This document shows, piece by piece, positions 1-3,400 of a DNA stretch of 10,877 nucleotides. The DNA comes from Baffinella frigidus (lineage: Eukaryota; Cryptophyceae; Cryptomonadales; Baffinellaceae). The DNA is taken from positions 33,189 to 44,065 of the forward strand of contig MU646497.1 in assembly GCA_026770585.1 (NCBI GenBank), in the 5' to 3' direction. The notes beneath the pieces are model-generated. The model was given only the letters and a program-made list of their open reading frames with translations. It was not told the DNA's origin and searched no databases. The translations under genes and the position numbers were made by a program. Each line of letters opens with the position of its first letter. The stretch's first letter is position 1.

Positions 1-329
1 GGGCTGAGTCCGAAAATTAGGGTTACGGGGTTTACGGTTTAGGTGGTTGGGGGTTAAAGGTTAGGGCTGGGGTTTAGGGGGTGCAGGTTGGGGTAGAGGG
101 TTTTCGCCAGTCACTCACTTGGTCGCGCACTGATAGGCTGGACACAAGAAGGAGGGGGAAAAGAGACACAGGAAAGAGGCGCACCTGATGTCCTGGTCCG
201 CGAGCGTGGGGTCTCCGCCAGTCACTCACTTCGCGACTCACGGATAGGCTGGCGAGGAGCACACAGAAAGAACAAGGAGACGAGGAAGAAGAGGAAGAAG
301 GAGGAGGAGGAGAAGAAGGAGAGGCGCAC
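1..329 (-). other. Start of CK2 alpha intron 5
   Basis: The donor is AG|GTGCGCC. The intron opens with a long pyrimidine tract on the coding strand (purine-rich GAGGAAGAAG on the plus strand, about 260-325), then a tandem duplicate that includes the end of exon 5 (185-211), then degenerate telomere-like sequence to position 1. No further exon is visible. Confidence 0.75.
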
Positions 330-356
330 CTGATGTCCTGGTCCGCGAGGGTGGGG
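67..356. repeat. Tandem duplication spanning the exon 5/intron 5 junction
   Basis: Two units, about 212-356 and 67-211, each hold the end of exon 5, the GTGCGCC donor, a CT-rich run (coding strand) and the block ending AGTGAGTGACTGGCG. Only the first unit has the rest of exon 5. Confidence 0.8.
185..211 (-). pseudogene. Duplicate of the 3' end of CK2 exon 5 with its donor site
   Basis: The minus strand carries CCCCACGCTCGCGGACCAGG then ACATCAG|GTGCGCCTC, one base different from exon 5 over 27 bases. The following intron sequence (a pyrimidine run, then CAGCCTATC and AGTGAGTGACTGGCG) is also duplicated. Exon ends are offset by 145 bases and downstream intron blocks by about 111, because the pyrimidine tract differs in length. 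Confidence 0.85.
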
Positions 357-415
357 TACAGCACTTTGAAGTCCGTGTTGTTCACGTGCTCGAAGATCAG
401 CGACGGCGTCTTGCT
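330..415 (-). CDS. CK2 alpha exon 5 (gatekeeper and hinge, residues 111-139)
   Basis: This is an 86-base exon. It begins after CCCTAACCAG| with [18 protein letters not shown] and continues [10 protein letters not shown], ending in phase 2 on two bases of an Arg codon at AG|GTGCGCC. It carries the gatekeeper Phe118 and the hinge. The acceptor lies directly against a telomere-like tract. The last 27 bases of the exon and its donor recur 145 bases further along the transcript (185-211). The next exon, expected to open with the conserved R-(Y/F)-Y segment, is outside the window. Confidence 0.93.
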
Positions 416-3400
416 CTGGTTAGGGTTTAGGGTTCAGGGTTCAGGGTTGAGGGTTTGGGGTTTAGGGTTTAGGTTTGGGGTGTGGGGTGTGGGGTGTGGG
501 GTTTGGGGTTTGGGGTTTGGGGTTTAGGGTGTAAGGTTCGTGTGCTGTTATCCCTTAAGTGGCCAGTAAGCTCATACGCCCTACGGTAGGGCCCTAGGAC
601 CTGCCTAGGGCTTCCGCGGGCGATTATTCGCCCGTTGGTCACTTAAGGGATAAGGGTTAGGGTTCAGAGTCCGTGTGCTGCAATGATGGTTCAGGGTGTA
701 GGATGTAGGGTTAGGGTGTAATGTTCGTATGCGGGTTACGATTTATGTTTCGTGGGATGTATTGATGGTTCAGGGTTTGGGGGTTAGGGTCCAGGGTCCA
801 GGGTCTGTGTGCTGATAGGAGGGCCACACAGCTGACTACAAAAGGATTTCGCGAATAATCAAGCGAATCAGCGTTAGGACCCTACGGCAGGCCATCCGTA
901 GGGACATATGGTTGTTCCTACGGGTATCCTGACCGATTCTCGGCGGCTGAGCCACCGAGAATCCCTTCGTAGCCCGCTGTTTGGTAGGGTTGCTTGACTC
1001 CGGCCACCACCCCTACAGAGACCCAAATCGCTCCTCATACAGCGACCCAATTCGCCCCCGTCTTGTTTTTGTTTCGAAATGGCTAAAACATAGGGGTGCA
1101 CCTGCGAATCGCGGACAATGGCTGAAACATAGGCTACGCTAGATCTCAAGGGGGTCAATCACAAAAGTCAACTCCACGAGGCCTCGAGTCAAATTTTGGC
1201 GGAATCCCTGGAATTCCAGGGATTTTTGCCGTACGGCAACCTTTGATTGACCCCCATGACGTCTCAAGTGGGGAGCACCTGGGGGTCGCGGACGATGTCG
1301 AGGAGCGTGATGATGTTCGGGCCCCCTAGGCACCGCCACACATCCAACCACGCGGCACTCCCGATCTCCTGGTCCTTGCGAACCTCGACCCTCTCTTCGG
1401 CCGCGATCTCTCCCGCGGTCAGGGGTGGCACCTGGGGGTCGCGGACGATGTCGAGGAGCTTGATGATGTTCGGGCCCCCGCACAGGTTCTGCAGGATCTT
1501 GATCTCCCGCCGGATCTTCTTTTTCTTCACCTGATCCAGCGTGTGGAGGGTTCAGGCTTTCGGGTTTCGGGCCCTCATTCACAGTGGAGGGTTCAGGATT
1601 TTTGGTTTCGGGCCCTCATTCACAGTGGAGGGTTCAGAATTCGGGGGTTTGGGCCCCCGCACAGGTTCTGCAGGATTTTGAGGATCTTCTTTTTCTTCAC
1701 CTGGTGTACAGCGCGGAGGGTTCAGGGTTTTGGGTTTCGGGTTTCGGGTTTCGGGTTTCGAGTTTCGGGTTTCGGGTTGAAGGTAGGTTCTGCAGGATTT
1801 TGATCTCCCGCCGGATCTTCTTTTTCTTCACCTGGTGTGGCGTGGAGGGTTTAGGGCTTGGGGTTTAGGGTTTAGGGTTTAGGGTTTAGGGTTCGGGGTT
1901 CAGGGTGTAAGCTTTAAGGTTAAGGTTTGAGTGTCGCAGGTTGAGTGTCGCAGGAAGTTTTCTCGACCTGGTCACAGCAGGTCTCGCAACTTCTGGGTTT
2001 GGTACTTAAAGTTGATCCTGGTGGTTGTGAACCCGAGTTTCCCCGGAGAGTTTCCCCGGAAACTCGCCAAAAGGCAATCACTACCCTGCCAGCGCCAAAG
2101 ACACTCTTGTTTACCACTAGACCGACCCGCTGCGTGTGGAATCGGAGTGTGTGGGGCCTGGCAAACCGGGCTGCCGTGGCGATGTCGCGGGTGACACCCT
2201 ACACCCTAAACCCTACGCCCTGCACCCTGCACCCTACACCATAAAACCATACACGCTGTAGGCCCTGGCGTGAGTAGGACAGTCCAATGAGGACGGGGTG
2301 CTCCGTTCCGAACAGATCTGATATGGCCTGGCTGGCTCGTCAAGCGATCGGATGATGTGGTGGCCTTCCGCAAACTCGACCCGGAAACCGGAAACCGAAA
2401 ACCGGAAACCCCAATCTCGGAAATCGAAAACCGGAAACCGCAACGACGCGCGGGGTCCGCCAAAACCCTAAACCCCAAACCCCAAACCAGGTAATTCGCG
2501 GTCGAGGACGCAGAGCAGGGTGGGTGTCCCTCTCCCCACAAGATCCCTCGAGCGCCAACACACCACTCGAGCCTGGCCATGGGACGTTGTGTAAAATCTA
2601 CAAGTGGCTGCGTGAAACCTCTTCCAGAGGATTTGTACGGGAATTGGTCATGTTCCCACGCTTAAACCGTGGCAATGTGAGCAGCTCTCGTACAAATCCT
2701 GGACGCGAGAGTGACAAACACATTTAGGAAAAGGCCACGGTGGGCCTCGAGTGGCAGGTTGATTCCACTGGTTTGGGGCAATTCAACTGGATTGGGGCAA
2801 CAAAAAATTCTACCATTGCTTGACTATTAATAAGAGCTTTTTGAGTAGTACTTTGCAGTGCCAAAATTCTATGAAATGAAATTATTCCCCGGATTTTCAC
2901 CGTTCACAGACTCCTCCCCGACCCGTACTCTCAGTCAATTTGGGCCCCCCATTAAAACCGTCCGATCAGGACTCCGCTCACACGCTCCAGCTCAAAGAGC
3001 ATCTAACTGTATTTAATGAGGAGGAAATATTAACTGAAGCAGCGCTAGATTCTGTACACGGACGTGACCAAGGACGTGCCACACGTTCTAGGGTTTAGAG
3101 TTTAGGGTCCGGGGTTTAGGGGGGTGGGACAGACCGGCTTGAGGATCTTGATGACGCAGCGCTGATCATTCACCACATTCATCCCCTCGAACACCTGCCC
3201 GCGCCACGCCAGGTCAGGTCACAGGTGCGCCACAGGAGGTCAGGTCACAGGTGCGCCACAGGAGGTCAAAGCTACCAATTTTCCTCCAGTTCATTATGAG
3301 ATTCTTTCCCAGGAAACGCGCCAAACGTCAGTAATTGGAGCCAGTCATGCGCAATAATGTTTCATGTGTACCAGGAAATGATTTTGAAAGGAGGGAGCCT

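Larger units (their letters stand above)
416..1431 (-). other. CK2 alpha intron 4 (1016 bases)
   Basis: A phase 0 intron with donor GTGCCA and acceptor AACCAG. It contains a second partial copy of exon 4 (1279-1331), a decayed third (about 1102-1120), a fold-back at 1150-1255, hairpins at 896-963, degenerate telomere-like sequence (655-800), the TA-flanked fold-back at 549-652, and a G-rich telomere-like tract (421-540) that runs into the 3' splice site. Confidence 0.85.
1531..3134 (-). other. CK2 alpha intron 3 (1604 bases)
   Basis: A phase 0 intron with donor GTCTGT and acceptor GATCAG. It contains telomere-like tracts in both orientations, a hairpin around 2624-2702, a low-complexity CCGGAAAC-type minisatellite (2380-2440), and two fragments of the 5' half of exon 4 (1785-1834 and 1651-1703) set among TTTCGGG/TTTAGGG repeats. 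The stretch 2705-3088 is plainer and AT-richer; I see nothing recognisable in it. Confidence 0.85.

Noticed and set aside
74-385. Minus-strand frame beginning [13 protein letters not shown] as a stand-alone small protein
   Set aside because: Its first 20 or so residues are CK2 exon 5; the rest is Ser/Pro-rich intron translation past the GTGCGCC donor.
1264-1530. A continuous minus-strand frame with two successive GGPNII...VRDPQ segments, as if the kinase had an internal duplication
   Set aside because: Exon 4 ends at a clear donor (1431) and joins exon 5 (PQ|SKTPSL) exactly as in CK2 homologues. The second segment is intronic.
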